Shown: piece by piece, positions 45,009 through 54,005 of the stretch | Layout of the letters: the number at the start of each line of letters is the position of its first letter | Numbering within the stretch: the stretch's first letter is position 1 | Assembly (NCBI RefSeq): GCF_030009775.1 | Contig: NZ_JASCTH010000037.1 | Coordinates: forward strand, 37,092-101,091 | Origin: Actinoplanes sandaracinus | GTDB taxonomy: Bacteria; Actinomycetota; Actinomycetes; Mycobacteriales; Micromonosporaceae | Reading direction: 5' to 3' | Length of the DNA: 64,000 nt | Notes under the pieces: generated by a model | Seen by the model: only the letters and a program-made list of their open reading frames with translations | Told to the model about the DNA's origin: nothing | Database searches by the model: none | Position numbers and translations under genes: made by a program

Positions 45009-45334
45009 TCAACTGTCTACGGCGTTCGCGAGCGCGAGTAGCCGTGCCTTCCCCATAAGGACCTGGGCGGTGTCGCCGGAGCGGACGGCTGCCCGCAACC
45101 GGTCGGCGACCCCGACGAGCAGGTCGTCTCCCGCCGCATGTCCGAGGGTGTCGTTGACTCTCTTGAACCCGCCGCGCCCAACGGCACCAACGCGGCCGGC
45201 GAGGCAACAGCGGCCGACGCGGCGAGCACCTCGTCGACGGCAGCGCGTGCCGGCATCAACGGGACGATCAACTGCACGAACACACCCGCGGCAATGACCG
45301 CGGCGATGCGCAGACGCAGGTGTCGCACGGTCAC
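45009..45334 (-). pseudogene. Broken GGDEF diguanylate cyclase gene
   Basis: The minus strand begins with a signal/anchor-like segment (RIAAVIAAGVFVQLIVPLMP, around 45240-45330). It then shifts frame and encodes GFKRVNDTLGHAAGDDLLVG and ADRLRAAVRS (about 45060-45165), the start of a GGDEF domain. The catalytic GGDEF loop itself is missing, and the remainder runs to a stop at 45011-45009. It is a deletion derivative of a cyclase. Confidence 0.65.
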
Positions 45335-45517
45335 CCCCGCAGTGTCTGATCGGACACGGCGGGAGGCTTCTGAGGGTTGCCTCCCCAGGCCGGGAAAATC
45401 GAGTCGCTCAGGCCCTCCGCGACGATCCAGATATCCGGATCACCGCAGGCGCCCGAACGCTGCGAGCCACCCCGGGACGAGAACCACTGACGAGGTGCCG
45501 GGGCCCGGTGGTGGCGC

Positions 45518-46459
45518 TCAGTGGGCCTCGTCCAGGTGGCGGCGTTGATTGTCGCTGAGGGTGATCCGGTCGGCCCGGAGCGCTTCGTCGAGCTGGGCGG
45601 CCGTGCTGACGCCGACGATCGGGGTGACGGCCGGGTTACCGGTCGCCATCCAGGCCAGGACGACCTGGTTGCGGGTGACGCCGAGCTGCTGGGCCACCTC
45701 GGCCAGCGCGACCAGGCGGCGTTCGGTTCCCGGATGCCGGTACGCCTCGGGCAGGGGCCGGTCGGCGCGGGTGTAGGCACCGTTAATCAGCGGCGTGTAC
45801 GCCCAGACGGCCAGGCCGGGTTCGGACCGGGCGTAGTCGAGTGCCTCCGGTGTCAATAGCCGGTGTCCCTGGTCGGGAAGTACGGCACCGGGGCGCGGCT
45901 GCACGTACGACCACCGCAGTTGCAGTGCCGTGAATCCTTCGACCCCCTGCTGCCGGGCCAGTTGCCGCGCTCGTTCGACGTACCACGTCGCATGGTTGGA
46001 AGCGCCGAGCCGGGCCACCGTGCCGTCGCGCACCAGGTCGCCGAAGGCGACCACCGTCTCCTCCAGCGTCACCGTCCGGTCCTCGCCGTGCGCCCAGTAC
46101 AGGTCGATCCGGTCGGTGCCGAGCCGTTTCAGGCTGTCCTGGACCGCCTGGCGGATCACCGGCGCGGACAGGCCTTCGGCGGATTCCGGCCAGCGGCCCG
46201 GCACGGTCGGCCGGTACCGGACCTTCGTGCTGATGCGCACCCGGTCGCGCATTCCGGGCCGGGCGGCCAGCCACCGCCCGATGAGTGCCTCGCTCTGCCC
46301 GGCGGCACCGCTGGGGTCGGCCCAGAACGCATAGTTGTTGGCCGTGTCGATCCAGGTGCCGCCCTGGTCGACGAAACGGTCCAGCAGTCTCATGGACGAG
46401 GTTTCGTCCAGTCGCGTACCGAAGTACATGGCACCGAGGATCATTCCGCGTTCCGTCAT
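45518..46459 (-). CDS. Aldo/keto reductase
   Basis: This is a 313-residue TIM-barrel NADPH-dependent oxidoreductase. Characteristic pieces are GAMYFGTRLDE, WIDTANNYAFW (catalytic Asp and Tyr), ISTKVRYRP (catalytic Lys), LKRLGTDRIDLYWAHGED and LGVTRNQVVLAWMATGNPAV, together with the cofactor-binding VTPIVGVSTAAQLDEAL. I chose ATG 46459 after GAAAGGA, which removes a non-conserved N-terminal extension. The family reduces aldehydes or keto-sugars; the substrate is unknown. It is a single gene, not part of an evident pathway. Confidence 0.88.
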   Translation of the reverse strand: MTERGMILGAMYFGTRLDETSSMRLLDRFVDQGGTWIDTANNYAFWADPSGAAGQSEALIGRWLAARPGMRDRVRISTKVRYRPTVPGRWPESAEGLSAPVIRQAVQDSLKRLGTDRIDLYWAHGEDRTVTLEETVVAFGDLVRDGTVARLGASNHATWYVERARQLARQQGVEGFTALQLRWSYVQPRPGAVLPDQGHRLLTPEALDYARSEPGLAVWAYTPLINGAYTRADRPLPEAYRHPGTERRLVALAEVAQQLGVTRNQVVLAWMATGNPAVTPIVGVSTAAQLDEALRADRITLSDNQRRHLDEAH

Positions 46460-46639
46460 CGCCGTGGTGTCCTTTCCGTGGATCAACGGCGACCACGCTT
46501 CCACCTGGAGTGCGCTCCAGGTCAAGCACTGCGGCATGGGTTGTCGTCACACGAGGGCCACGGCCACCTATGCGTACTGACGGCGCCGATACGGCCACTT
46601 TGCCGAAAGCCGGTAGTCGTACCCAGCATCGCGGAGATT

Positions 46640-46827
46640 GCTGAAGCGAGCGCCCGCTCCCGCTGCTACAGCTGCCAGACGACTCCAGCAGCTCACCCGG
46701 GCTGTGCACGACGTACCCCACGGACCCCTCCCTCGTCGGCGGCGGACCCATCAGCTACGACGCCCTGACCCCCGCCAGCCGCAGCGCCTGGCTACAGGTC
46801 ACCGCCACCATCGCCGAGGGCATGTGA
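46640..46827 (+). pseudogene. Gene fragment, 3' end only
   Basis: One + frame immediately after a stop reads SSSSPGLCTTYPTDPSLVGG, GPISYDALTPASRSAWLQV and TATIAEGM before a TGA at 46825-46827. It looks like genuine coding sequence but has no start codon. It is probably the surviving C-terminal end of a deleted gene. Confidence 0.35.
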
Positions 46828-46895
46828 ATAACACCGCCCGAAAACCGACGAGCATGGTGAGGAGCTGTACGGCGGACTGTTCTGCCAAGATCTGT

Positions 46896-47156
46896 ATGAC
46901 TGATCCGGCGAATCTTGCTGGCTACGTGGGCGGATGGGTGCTGTACGCCACCCGGTGCGGCCATCCGATCTCGTACGGCCCCACCGAGTACGACTGCCGG
47001 TTCATGTGGCATGACTTCGATCATGGGCCGATGACCGGGGCATCGGTGGACACCGAACGCCATAGCGACACCCGGCTGGCGACGCAGGCGGACCTCGATG
47101 CGCTGCGCCGTGGCGACTCCTGCGATCTGTGCAGTCTGAACACCACACCGAGATGA
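46896..47156 (+). CDS. Small hypothetical protein with Cys pairs
   Basis: This is an ~86-residue acidic soluble protein. It contains WVLYATRCGHPISYG, EYDCRFMWHDFDHGPMTG and CDLCSLNTTPR, with four cysteines and several histidines that could bind a metal. The start is uncertain: ATG 46896 lacks a clear ribosome site, and ATG 46854 would add 14 residues. It is followed by an 8-bp GC hairpin that probably terminates transcription. The family is not recognised. Confidence 0.5.
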   Translation: MTDPANLAGYVGGWVLYATRCGHPISYGPTEYDCRFMWHDFDHGPMTGASVDTERHSDTRLATQADLDALRRGDSCDLCSLNTTPR

Positions 47157-47204
47157 GATCGGCGTAGCAGCGCCCGTGCCCGAACCGTGTCTTCACAGCG
47201 AACA

Positions 47205-47232
47205 GCCCCGGCTCCGTGAGGAAGCCGGGGTT
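47205..47232 (+). terminator. Hairpin after the small Cys-containing gene
   Basis: CCCCGGCT (47206-47213) pairs with AGCCGGGG (47223-47230) across a 9-nt loop, about 50 bases beyond the stop codon at 47156. Two further weak pairs extend it. It is a plausible terminator; only a short TT follows. Confidence 0.6.
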
Positions 47233-47606
47233 CGTACGCGAACCTACTCATGATGTTGTCGCGCCGTTCGGTGAGCCAGCGCATCACGTCCAGGGCGTGT
47301 GCTGCTGGGTCCGGGATCGGTTAGTTGAGACGGCTTGGAGCGCGGTTGCTGCGTTTCCGCTGGTCCGCTTCTCCGGGCCGCTCGCCGAACCTGCCGTTCG
47401 CGTCTCCGCGCAACGAGCTCTCCACGGTTGCCGTCATCAAGGCGTTGTCGGGTGCGGGCCAGGGGTTGGGGATGGTGCGTTGCCGGGCGGACGGCGACCA
47501 GGTTGCGTACCGTGGTCGCCTTCTCGGCCAGCGGCACCGGCTGTGCGGACACGGCCGACGGGCGCGGCTGATCCTCGACGGCGTTTGCTCGTTCACGATC
47601 GCATCC
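47233..47606. other. Spacer without a supportable gene
   Basis: These ~370 bases between the hairpin and the diguanylate cyclase gene contain no frame with a ribosome site or recognisable protein. Confidence 0.5.
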
Positions 47607-49646
47607 CTATGCGGAACTGATGGCAGTCTCCTCGTCCACGGTTTCGTGCACGTGGTAGCAGCCGCCGCCGCGGCGCTTGGCGACGTACATCGCGGTGTCG
47701 GCGTGGCGCAGCACGTCGTCCGGCCCGCTGTGCCCGTAGGACAGTGCGATCCCGATGCTGGCCGGGGTGCGCAGCTCGTGCCCGTTCACTGTCATCGGCT
47801 CGTTCAGGGCCTGCACCACCCGGTCGGCGACGGTCAGCGCACCGGACACGTCGAGCAGGTCCTCGGCGAGGATGACGAACTCGTCACCGCCGAGTCGGGC
47901 CACCGTGTCCTCGGTCCGCATACAGTCGCGCAGCCGCTGCGCCACCTCTTGCAGCACTAGGTCACCGGCGTCGTGGCCGTACGTGTCGTTGATGGGTTTG
48001 AAGCCGTTGAGGTCGAGCAGCAGCACCCCGGTCGGTCTGCCGTTGCGCCGTGCCCGGGCTAGCGCCGCGGTGAGCCGATCCCGCAGCAGTGCCCGATTGC
48101 CGAGTCCGGTGAGCATGTCGTGCGTGGCCCGGCGAGTGAGTTCCTCGGTGAGGGCCACACTGCCCAGCGCCAGCGACACCTGGGTCCGCAGGGTCTGCAG
48201 TGACTTGAGCACATCCTCGGGCAGTTCACCGTCCGCGCTCACCGTCATGATGCCGAAGAACCGGGCGCCGTTGAGCAGCGGGAATAGCGTCACGGGCCGC
48301 CCGCCGACGGTGTCCAGACCGGCCACACCGAGCGCGGTCAGTCCTGGTCCGGAGATCACCTGGCCGTCGGCGAGGCGGGCCAGCAGTTCGTCTGGCACGC
48401 AATCGGAGGCCAGCCGGACGCCCGCCACCACCTCGGCGCCGGCTCCGGCCGCGTGCAGGACCGTCCATGTGTCCGGATCGTCGGAGGTGACCCGGACGAT
48501 CGCCGCCCGTGCGCCGGGGCAGCCCGCGACGAGGGTGGCTGCGGCCCCGGCGGCCAGCCGGTGCACCTGCGCGGAGTCGGTGGTGGTGAGCAGGCCGGTG
48601 CCGAGGTCGTTGAGCACCTGCTCGCGGTTCATCGCCTCGCGCAGCGCCTGCATGCTGGCGTCAATCTTCACGACGAGGCGGCCGTTGTCGCGCAGGCCGA
48701 CGATCTGCCGGGCCACGACTAGGGCGGTGAGCAGAATGGCCCCGGCGACCAGCGGCCAGGAGCGGTTGTCGAGGCCGCGCGTCAGGGCGACGACAAGCAG
48801 CGCGTAGCCGAGCGCCACCGCGATGTACGGGCTCAGGCTGTTCGGCCGCTGCACCGGCGCCGAAGTGTTCGCGGTCGCCTCGCCGTGGCCGGTGACCTTC
48901 CGGTGCTGTGCCACTGCGACCTTGGTGAGCAGATGCAGGTAGAGCGCCCATAGCGCCAGCGCGAAATGCAGGTGCGGGCCGGGCAGCGTGCGCTGCAGGA
49001 CACTGACCGCCACGAGGAAGACGCCGGCGATCATCCAGGTGATCAGGGCGAGGCGGCTGATCTCGGCCACCCCGCCGAGCAGCAGCCGGACCACGGCGAA
49101 GATTGCGACGAGGATGCCGCAGGTCCGGATCAGGATCATCGCCGTGAGGAACCCGCGGGCGTCGTCGCCCAGGGCGGGCTGGACGAAGAAGTACCAGCAG
49201 AAAAGCACCGCGGTGACCATCACGATGGCCATGTCGAGGCCGAGCCGGACGTTGCTCGCCGACCAGCGTGATCGGACCGGCACGCTGAGCAGGGCGACAA
49301 GCGCGAAACTCAGCGCCACCACGTCGATCAGCTGGACCACCGGGTTACCGGACGGATATGTCGCAGAGCCGGTAACCAGCGACTCCGCCAGAGCGATCGT
49401 CGAGCCACACGCCGTCGTGGTCCAGGACGCCGCAGCCAGCAGCGAGAACCGCCGCGCGCCGGGACGGGTGGCCAGCCGGGCAGTCCGCCAAGACAGCCAG
49501 GCCGACGTCAGCAGCAGCACAGGTGCCGAGAACCGATACCCGTAGAACTGGAAAGCCCACCCGCCTACACCGATCAGATGCACGAGCACCCAAAACGCCG
49601 ACAGGGCGAGGGCGGCCAAGGCTACCGAGGGCGTCCGATATCGCAT
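47607..49646 (-). CDS. Membrane GGDEF diguanylate cyclase with MASE-like and GAF-like input
   Basis: This 679-residue protein starts at ATG 49646 after GGAGG. The N-terminal ~300 residues contain eight to ten membrane helices, a MASE-like sensory region. A GAF-like domain (about 335-480, with AAIVRVTSDDPDTWTVLHAA and RPVTLFPLLNGARFFGIMTV) follows, then the GGDEF domain (about 500-665: THDMLTGLGNRALLRDRL, DLNGFKPINDTYGHDAGDLV, ARLGGDEFVILAEDL). The active-site GGDEF is intact, and an RTED I-site sits five residues before it, so product feedback inhibition is expected. It makes c-di-GMP, with the PilZ protein at 44112 as a possible receiver. Confidence 0.9.
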   Translation of the reverse strand: MRYRTPSVALAALALSAFWVLVHLIGVGGWAFQFYGYRFSAPVLLLTSAWLSWRTARLATRPGARRFSLLAAASWTTTACGSTIALAESLVTGSATYPSGNPVVQLIDVVALSFALVALLSVPVRSRWSASNVRLGLDMAIVMVTAVLFCWYFFVQPALGDDARGFLTAMILIRTCGILVAIFAVVRLLLGGVAEISRLALITWMIAGVFLVAVSVLQRTLPGPHLHFALALWALYLHLLTKVAVAQHRKVTGHGEATANTSAPVQRPNSLSPYIAVALGYALLVVALTRGLDNRSWPLVAGAILLTALVVARQIVGLRDNGRLVVKIDASMQALREAMNREQVLNDLGTGLLTTTDSAQVHRLAAGAAATLVAGCPGARAAIVRVTSDDPDTWTVLHAAGAGAEVVAGVRLASDCVPDELLARLADGQVISGPGLTALGVAGLDTVGGRPVTLFPLLNGARFFGIMTVSADGELPEDVLKSLQTLRTQVSLALGSVALTEELTRRATHDMLTGLGNRALLRDRLTAALARARRNGRPTGVLLLDLNGFKPINDTYGHDAGDLVLQEVAQRLRDCMRTEDTVARLGGDEFVILAEDLLDVSGALTVADRVVQALNEPMTVNGHELRTPASIGIALSYGHSGPDDVLRHADTAMYVAKRRGGGCYHVHETVDEETAISSA

Positions 49647-50055
49647 CGATCCTCCGCATCCGCCGTTGCTCGCTGCACGGTCCCTCTCTGTCTCGTCGGA
49701 AAACCCGCTACGAAGTTGAGAAAAAGCAGGTGCGGGATCGACGAACCGAGCGCGAGGTCCCCGGCCGGCCGGGAGCACAAGAACGCCCGGGTGATGGCCG
49801 GGAAGCGCGGCTACGGCCTAATTTGGCCGGGTGTCCGCGCCGCCGCGGCCACGCTGGCGTGGCCGCGGCCTCCGGCGTCGTCCCCGTACCGGATCTCGTG
49901 GCCGCCGACACCGCCGGTGGGCGGGGTGGCTGCCACCGCCACGCCGACCCGCTGCTATCGGCGCGGGGAATGTCGCCGGTTTCCTCTCCTTCGTGCTGGT
50001 GTCTCTGCTGAACTGGGCAACCAAGAAGATGCGGTGAGCCACGGGGGAGTAAACG
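49647..50055. other. Spacer without a supportable gene
   Basis: About 410 bases lie between the cyclase start and the GAF gene. Frames exist but lack ribosome sites and conserved features. The ribosome site of the GAF gene is at its right edge. Confidence 0.45.
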
Positions 50056-50577
50056 GTGCCGGCACCGGCGGCCGACGGCGAGGCCGCACGGTTGGCGGCG
50101 CTGCACGACTTGCAGGTCCTCGGCAGCCCACCGGATCCGGATTTCGATGCGGTCGTGGAACCGGCCTCACAGATCTGCGGCACGCCGATGGCCTTGGTCA
50201 GCCTGATCGATGCCGACCGGCAGTGGTTCAAGGCCAAGGTCGGCCCCAGCTTGCAGCAGACCAACCGAGACGCGTCGTTCTGCGCGCACACCATCAGCGG
50301 CCGCGACGTGCTTGAGGTACCGGACGCCACCGCCGACCCCCGCTTCGCCGACAACCCCGCCGTCACCGGGGACCCGGCCGTGCGGTTCTACGCCGGCGTC
50401 CCTATCGCGGTCGAGGGCGGACACCACGTCGGCAGCCTCTGCGTCATCGACACCCAGCCGCGAGTCCTTGCGGCGCAGCAACGCCAAGCACTTCGCGCGT
50501 TGGCCCGCCACGCCGCCGTGCTGATGCGGCCGCGGTCAGTTGCTGTGCTGGCGGTCCGGCGAGCACCTGTGGTGTGA
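50056..50577 (+). CDS. GAF-domain protein
   Basis: The 173-residue product is a single GAF domain (PMALVSLIDADRQWFKAKVG, NRDASFCAHTISGRDVLEVP, RFYAGVPIAVEGGHHVGSL, CVIDTQPRVLAAQQRQALRA) with no effector domain. The start GTG 50056 is seven bases after GGGGGAG. In complete homologues a kinase or phosphatase domain would follow. Here the frame stops at 50577, and a fragment of an RsbW-like ATPase follows in another frame. The gene may therefore be the surviving front half of a broken signalling protein, or an independent small sensor. Confidence 0.75.
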   Translation: MPAPAADGEAARLAALHDLQVLGSPPDPDFDAVVEPASQICGTPMALVSLIDADRQWFKAKVGPSLQQTNRDASFCAHTISGRDVLEVPDATADPRFADNPAVTGDPAVRFYAGVPIAVEGGHHVGSLCVIDTQPRVLAAQQRQALRALARHAAVLMRPRSVAVLAVRRAPVV

Positions 50578-50755
50578 AGTCACCGACCACGGTCCCGGCC
50601 TTCCCGACGAGAGGTTGCCGGTCCGTCCTCCCGACGCCGGATTGCTCGACAAACGCGGGTTATGGATCATCCGGCGGGCCCGCACCAGTTGCAAGGCGAC
50701 GACCGACGCCACCGGCACCCGTCTGCTGCTGGGCTATCAGCTCGGCCGCCCCTGA
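50540..50755 (+). pseudogene. RsbW-like HATPase fragment
   Basis: In the frame beside the GAF gene, GEHLWCEVTDHGPGLPDERL, LDKRGLWIIRRARTSCKATT and TGTRLLLGYQL match the C-terminal end of HATPase_c_2 (RsbW/SpoIIAB-like) domains, including the G1 and G2 boxes. The N-terminal part with the N box is missing. A single frameshift or small deletion relative to the GAF gene would explain the arrangement. Confidence 0.65.
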
Positions 50756-50989
50756 GGCCACCGCGTAGTCGGATTCCGTTTTCGTGGACTGTTTCGCCGA
50801 CGCGTTCCCGCATACGAGCGCCAGCGCCAGCGCCGCCGCAGTTGAGACCAACGGGGAAAGAGCCGCGCCGATTCGTCGGCAATAATTCCTGCAAGCCGGC
50901 CGCGACCGGGCTGATGGTTTGCCGAGAGCCATCTGACGGGAGTACGCCGTGGATGAGTTCAGCCCGGGTATCAGGATCTCCACTGAGCC

Positions 50990-51460
50990 TTTTTCATCCT
51001 GCGTAGCGGTTGGTTTCGACGTGGTCCAGGACGAGGATTGCCTGCACGATCACGGTGGCCTGGCGCGGGCAGCAGCGCAGCTTGTTATCTCTCTGCGATC
51101 CCTTTGCGCTGGTACTCATGGTTGACCCGGATCGTGCGGGCGACGCCGGGCGGGTGGGGTGGCGGCAGCGGGCCTGGATGCTGGTCTTCTCGTCGCTGGA
51201 GATCACGTACTCGTCATCGCCGAGCGGGACACCGTCGAACGTTCGGGCGTAGAGGCCGAGCACGCGGGCGGCTTTGACGGCGAACCGCGGGTCGCGGATG
51301 AAGATCCAGGACTGGTGCTGCCAGGGCTTGATCGTGTCGCGGGCCAGGATCCGGCGGATGGTAGACGCCGAGATCGCCGCGACGATCCGGCGGTCGACGG
51401 CTTCGGCGGCCAGGTCGGGGCAGTTCCACCTCGACAAGGGGCATGATCTGGCTCCGCGCG
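50990..51460 (-). pseudogene. IS630-family transposase fragment
   Basis: The minus strand encodes STIRRILARDTIKPWQHQSW, FIRDPRFAVKAARVLGLYA, and DEYVISSDEKTSIQAR, the segment around the first catalytic Asp of IS630 transposases (DEKTSIQ motif). It then shifts frame (RVNHEYQRKG reads in another). The N-terminal HTH and the last catalytic residues are missing. It lies next to the 3' end of the flavin-reductase gene, so it may mark the boundary of the peptide cluster. Confidence 0.75.
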
Positions 51461-51499
51461 AAACCGGACCGGAGCCGACCATGATCCGTCGGATGCGTT

Positions 51500-52003
51500 C
51501 TAGGCTGCTGGCTGCCCGGACGGCGCCGCGGTCGCGTAGCCGCCGTCGTGGTAGACCAGCGGCGCGGCCGGTCGATAGGTGGACGCACCGACGACCTCAC
51601 CGACCACCTGCAGGTGGTCGCCGACCGGCCAGACCGACACCGTGCGCGCCACCAGGTGGTCGATGCCGTCCAGCAGCGGCACGTCGGCGGGGCCGGCGTG
51701 CCAGGCCCGTCCGGCGAAACGGTCGGCCCCGGAGCGCGCGAAGCGCTGCGCCACCTCGGTGTGCCCCTGATGGAGCAGGTGAACACCGAAGTGGCTGGCC
51801 CGGCGCACCGCGCCGGCCACCGAGGCGGACTCGTCGAGGAAGAATGCCACCAGCGCCGGGCGCAGCGACACCGACACGAACGACGTGGCGGTGAAGCCGG
51901 CCGGGCCGGGCACGGTGACCACGGTGACTCCGGCCGGGTGCCGGCGCATCGCACGCCGCAGCACGTCGGCGGCGTCGACGGGGCGACCACTGACGACGGT
52001 CAT
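51500..52003 (-). CDS. Flavin reductase-like protein, last gene of the SagB cluster
   Basis: This 167-residue FMN-binding split-barrel protein has the family motifs RRHPAGVTVVTVPGPAGFTA, TSFVSVSLRPALVAFFLDES and a conserved HFGVHLLHQGH. Members reduce FMN or FAD with NADH and supply reduced flavin to partner enzymes, or are themselves flavin oxidoreductases. The ATG is at 52003. The gene follows the methyltransferase stop by 17 bases and ends the minus-strand operon that begins with the 43-residue peptide. In this context it may supply reduced flavin to the cluster. That is inference. Confidence 0.85.
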   Translation of the reverse strand: MTVVSGRPVDAADVLRRAMRRHPAGVTVVTVPGPAGFTATSFVSVSLRPALVAFFLDESASVAGAVRRASHFGVHLLHQGHTEVAQRFARSGADRFAGRAWHAGPADVPLLDGIDHLVARTVSVWPVGDHLQVVGEVVGASTYRPAAPLVYHDGGYATAAPSGQPAA

Positions 52004-52020
52004 GGCGGGAGCTCCGCCGC

Positions 52021-52614
52021 TCAGCTTGCCGCGCGCGGTGTGCGGTAGGTGGCGATGACCAGGCCGGAAGCCCAATCCAGCAGGGTCGGCACGAGGTTCG
52101 GCTCGGTCATGATCTCTTTGCGGAACCGCTCGACCCGGTCCGGATGCGCAGCCGCCCACTTGTTCTGCGGAAGCAGGTCGTCCGCGACCACGATGGCGCC
52201 GTCGGCCAGGTTGCGGTAGAGGGTGTCGCGCCGCTCGAACTTGGTCACCGTGGTGTCGACGAACGCGAGGTCGAACGGCGGACCGTCGTAGCCGGTGAGC
52301 CATTCGGTGGCGTCGGCGGTGACGACCTCGACCCGGTCGTCGCCGGCCAGCATCTGCCGGCACACCTCGGCATAGCGCCCGTACACCTCGATCGAGGTGA
52401 GTCGCGCGTCGGCGTCCATGCCGTCGAGGAGCCAGCCGGCTCCCACGCCGATGCCGGCGCCCACCTCAAGGATGTTGCCGCCCGGCTTGCTGGCCGCCAG
52501 CGTACGCAGCAGCGCGCCGGTCCGCGGATCCGAGGACATCTTGAACCCGCCGGCCTCGGCCCGCTTACGGGCCCGCTCACTGGCAGCCGGAATGTCGATC
52601 GGGAAGTCGTTCAT
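52021..52614 (-). CDS. Class I SAM-dependent methyltransferase (O-methyltransferase-like)
   Basis: This 197-residue enzyme has the classical SAM-binding motif GGNILEVGAGIGVGAGWLLD (residues ~45-64), TSIEVYGRYAEVCRQMLAGD (acidic loop after beta-2) and PPFDLAFVDTTVTKFE. It resembles small O-methyltransferases of the catechol/caffeoyl-CoA type. The ATG at 52614 overlaps the stop of the MATE gene (ATGA), so both are translated together. It is a good candidate for a tailoring enzyme of the peptide product, for example a C-terminal carboxylate or Tyr methyl ether. The exact acceptor is unknown. Confidence 0.88.
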   Translation of the reverse strand: MNDFPIDIPAASERARKRAEAGGFKMSSDPRTGALLRTLAASKPGGNILEVGAGIGVGAGWLLDGMDADARLTSIEVYGRYAEVCRQMLAGDDRVEVVTADATEWLTGYDGPPFDLAFVDTTVTKFERRDTLYRNLADGAIVVADDLLPQNKWAAAHPDRVERFRKEIMTEPNLVPTLLDWASGLVIATYRTPRAAS

Positions 52615-53996
52615 CGGGTGGTCTCCACTTCGGTGCCGGGGGTTGTGGGTTGCGCGGCCGTCGTGCGCCAGCCGCGGGTGAGCCGGCGGCAGATGACGCC
52701 GGTAAAGACGGCGCGGGCCAGCCAGTAGGCGAACACGCCGACGAAGGCGCCGGGCAGCCCGGCGAACGACGAGCACCACCAGCCGATCGGCAGCTGGATG
52801 CCAGCGGCCGCGGTGAGGTTCGCGTACATATCCCAGCGGGTATGCCCCAGGGCCCGGATCAGACTGAGGTTGGCCAGGGTCAACCCCATCAGCGGCAGGG
52901 CCGCCGCCAGCAGGGGCAACACGGCCGCGGTCTGATCGCGCACCGCCGGGAACGAGGTGAACAGGCCGGCCGCCATCCGCGGCGCCAGCAGCAGGAGCAC
53001 GCCGACCAGAACGCCGGACCCCAGCAGAATCCGCCGGCCGGCCCGCCAGAGCAGCCAGGCCGTGTGCCGGTCGCTGGCGCCGATCGCCCGGCCGACCAGG
53101 ATGCGGGCGGCCGCGGCGAACGCCATGCCGACGCCGAACAGGAACACCATGAGTTCGAACGCGATGCGACCGCCGGCCAGCGCGGTGGTGCCGATCGCAG
53201 CCAGCACGCCGAAGAACACGGCGAGGATGGCGTAGTCCAGTCCGGTCGACACCATGGCCGGCCAGGCAAGTTTCGGTACGGACGTCTCGAAGTCGGCGGG
53301 TGGCCGGTCCGGGCCGCGCTCGGCGAGCCGGCGGAACAGGCCCTGCCGCCGCGCGCAGACGATCAGGAAGGCCAGGCCGGCCGCCGAGGCCAGGGTGGTG
53401 GCCAGGCCGTTGCCGGTCGCGCCGAGCCGGGGCAACGGGCCCGGGCCGTAGATCAGCGCCGCGTCCAGGACGAGATTGACCACGTTGACCAGCACGCCGG
53501 CCGTGGCCGGCCACCGCGTCTCGCCGTACGCGTTGAAGCTGACCGTCAACAGGGCGAACGGCACCAGCAGCACCATCGCGGGCGCCCGCGCCGTCAGATA
53601 GTCCGCACCGATCGCCTGCACCTGGGCGTCGCCGCCGGCGATCAGCCCGGCGAGCCAGCCGCCGGCACTCAGGCACAGCGCGGTGAGCAGCAGCGTGAGG
53701 CCGCCGCACCACCAGGCCGTGGCGCGCAGCGCACGCCGGATCCCGGCCGGGTCCTGCCGGCCGGCGAACCGTGGCGCCAGGATCTGATAACCGATCATGG
53801 AGGCCATCGCGACGTTGCCGAACACGTCGAAGACCGCGGCGGTGCCGGCGACGGCGGCCAGGTCGGTGGTGCCGTAGCGACCCATCATGGCGGTGTCGAT
53901 GATCCCGGACAGGGAGGCGGACACCGCTCCGATGAGCAGCGGCAGGCCTACTGCGGTGAGCTGCCGGGCAGGACCGCGGTTGTCGGTCGTCTCCAC
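52611..53996 (-). CDS. MATE-family multidrug/peptide exporter
   Basis: This is a 461-residue integral membrane protein with twelve predicted helices, and two duplicated halves as in MATE transporters (GLPLLIGAVSASLSGIIDTA, YGTTDLAAVAGTAAVFDVFG and later the repeated PLMGLTLANLSLIRALGHTR). It starts at GTG 53996 and ends overlapping the methyltransferase. MATE pumps export cationic or amphipathic compounds using ion gradients. Here it most likely exports the finished peptide or serves as self-resistance. Confidence 0.88.
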   Translation of the reverse strand: METTDNRGPARQLTAVGLPLLIGAVSASLSGIIDTAMMGRYGTTDLAAVAGTAAVFDVFGNVAMASMIGYQILAPRFAGRQDPAGIRRALRATAWWCGGLTLLLTALCLSAGGWLAGLIAGGDAQVQAIGADYLTARAPAMVLLVPFALLTVSFNAYGETRWPATAGVLVNVVNLVLDAALIYGPGPLPRLGATGNGLATTLASAAGLAFLIVCARRQGLFRRLAERGPDRPPADFETSVPKLAWPAMVSTGLDYAILAVFFGVLAAIGTTALAGGRIAFELMVFLFGVGMAFAAAARILVGRAIGASDRHTAWLLWRAGRRILLGSGVLVGVLLLLAPRMAAGLFTSFPAVRDQTAAVLPLLAAALPLMGLTLANLSLIRALGHTRWDMYANLTAAAGIQLPIGWWCSSFAGLPGAFVGVFAYWLARAVFTGVICRRLTRGWRTTAAQPTTPGTEVETTR

Positions 53997-54005
53997 GGCT
54001 CGCCC

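Noticed and set aside
50660..50983. A minus frame with a hydrophobic stretch (LVSTAAALALALVCGNASA)
   Set aside because: It lies antisense to the RsbW-like fragment; no ribosome site fits the likely start, and the tail is low-complexity.
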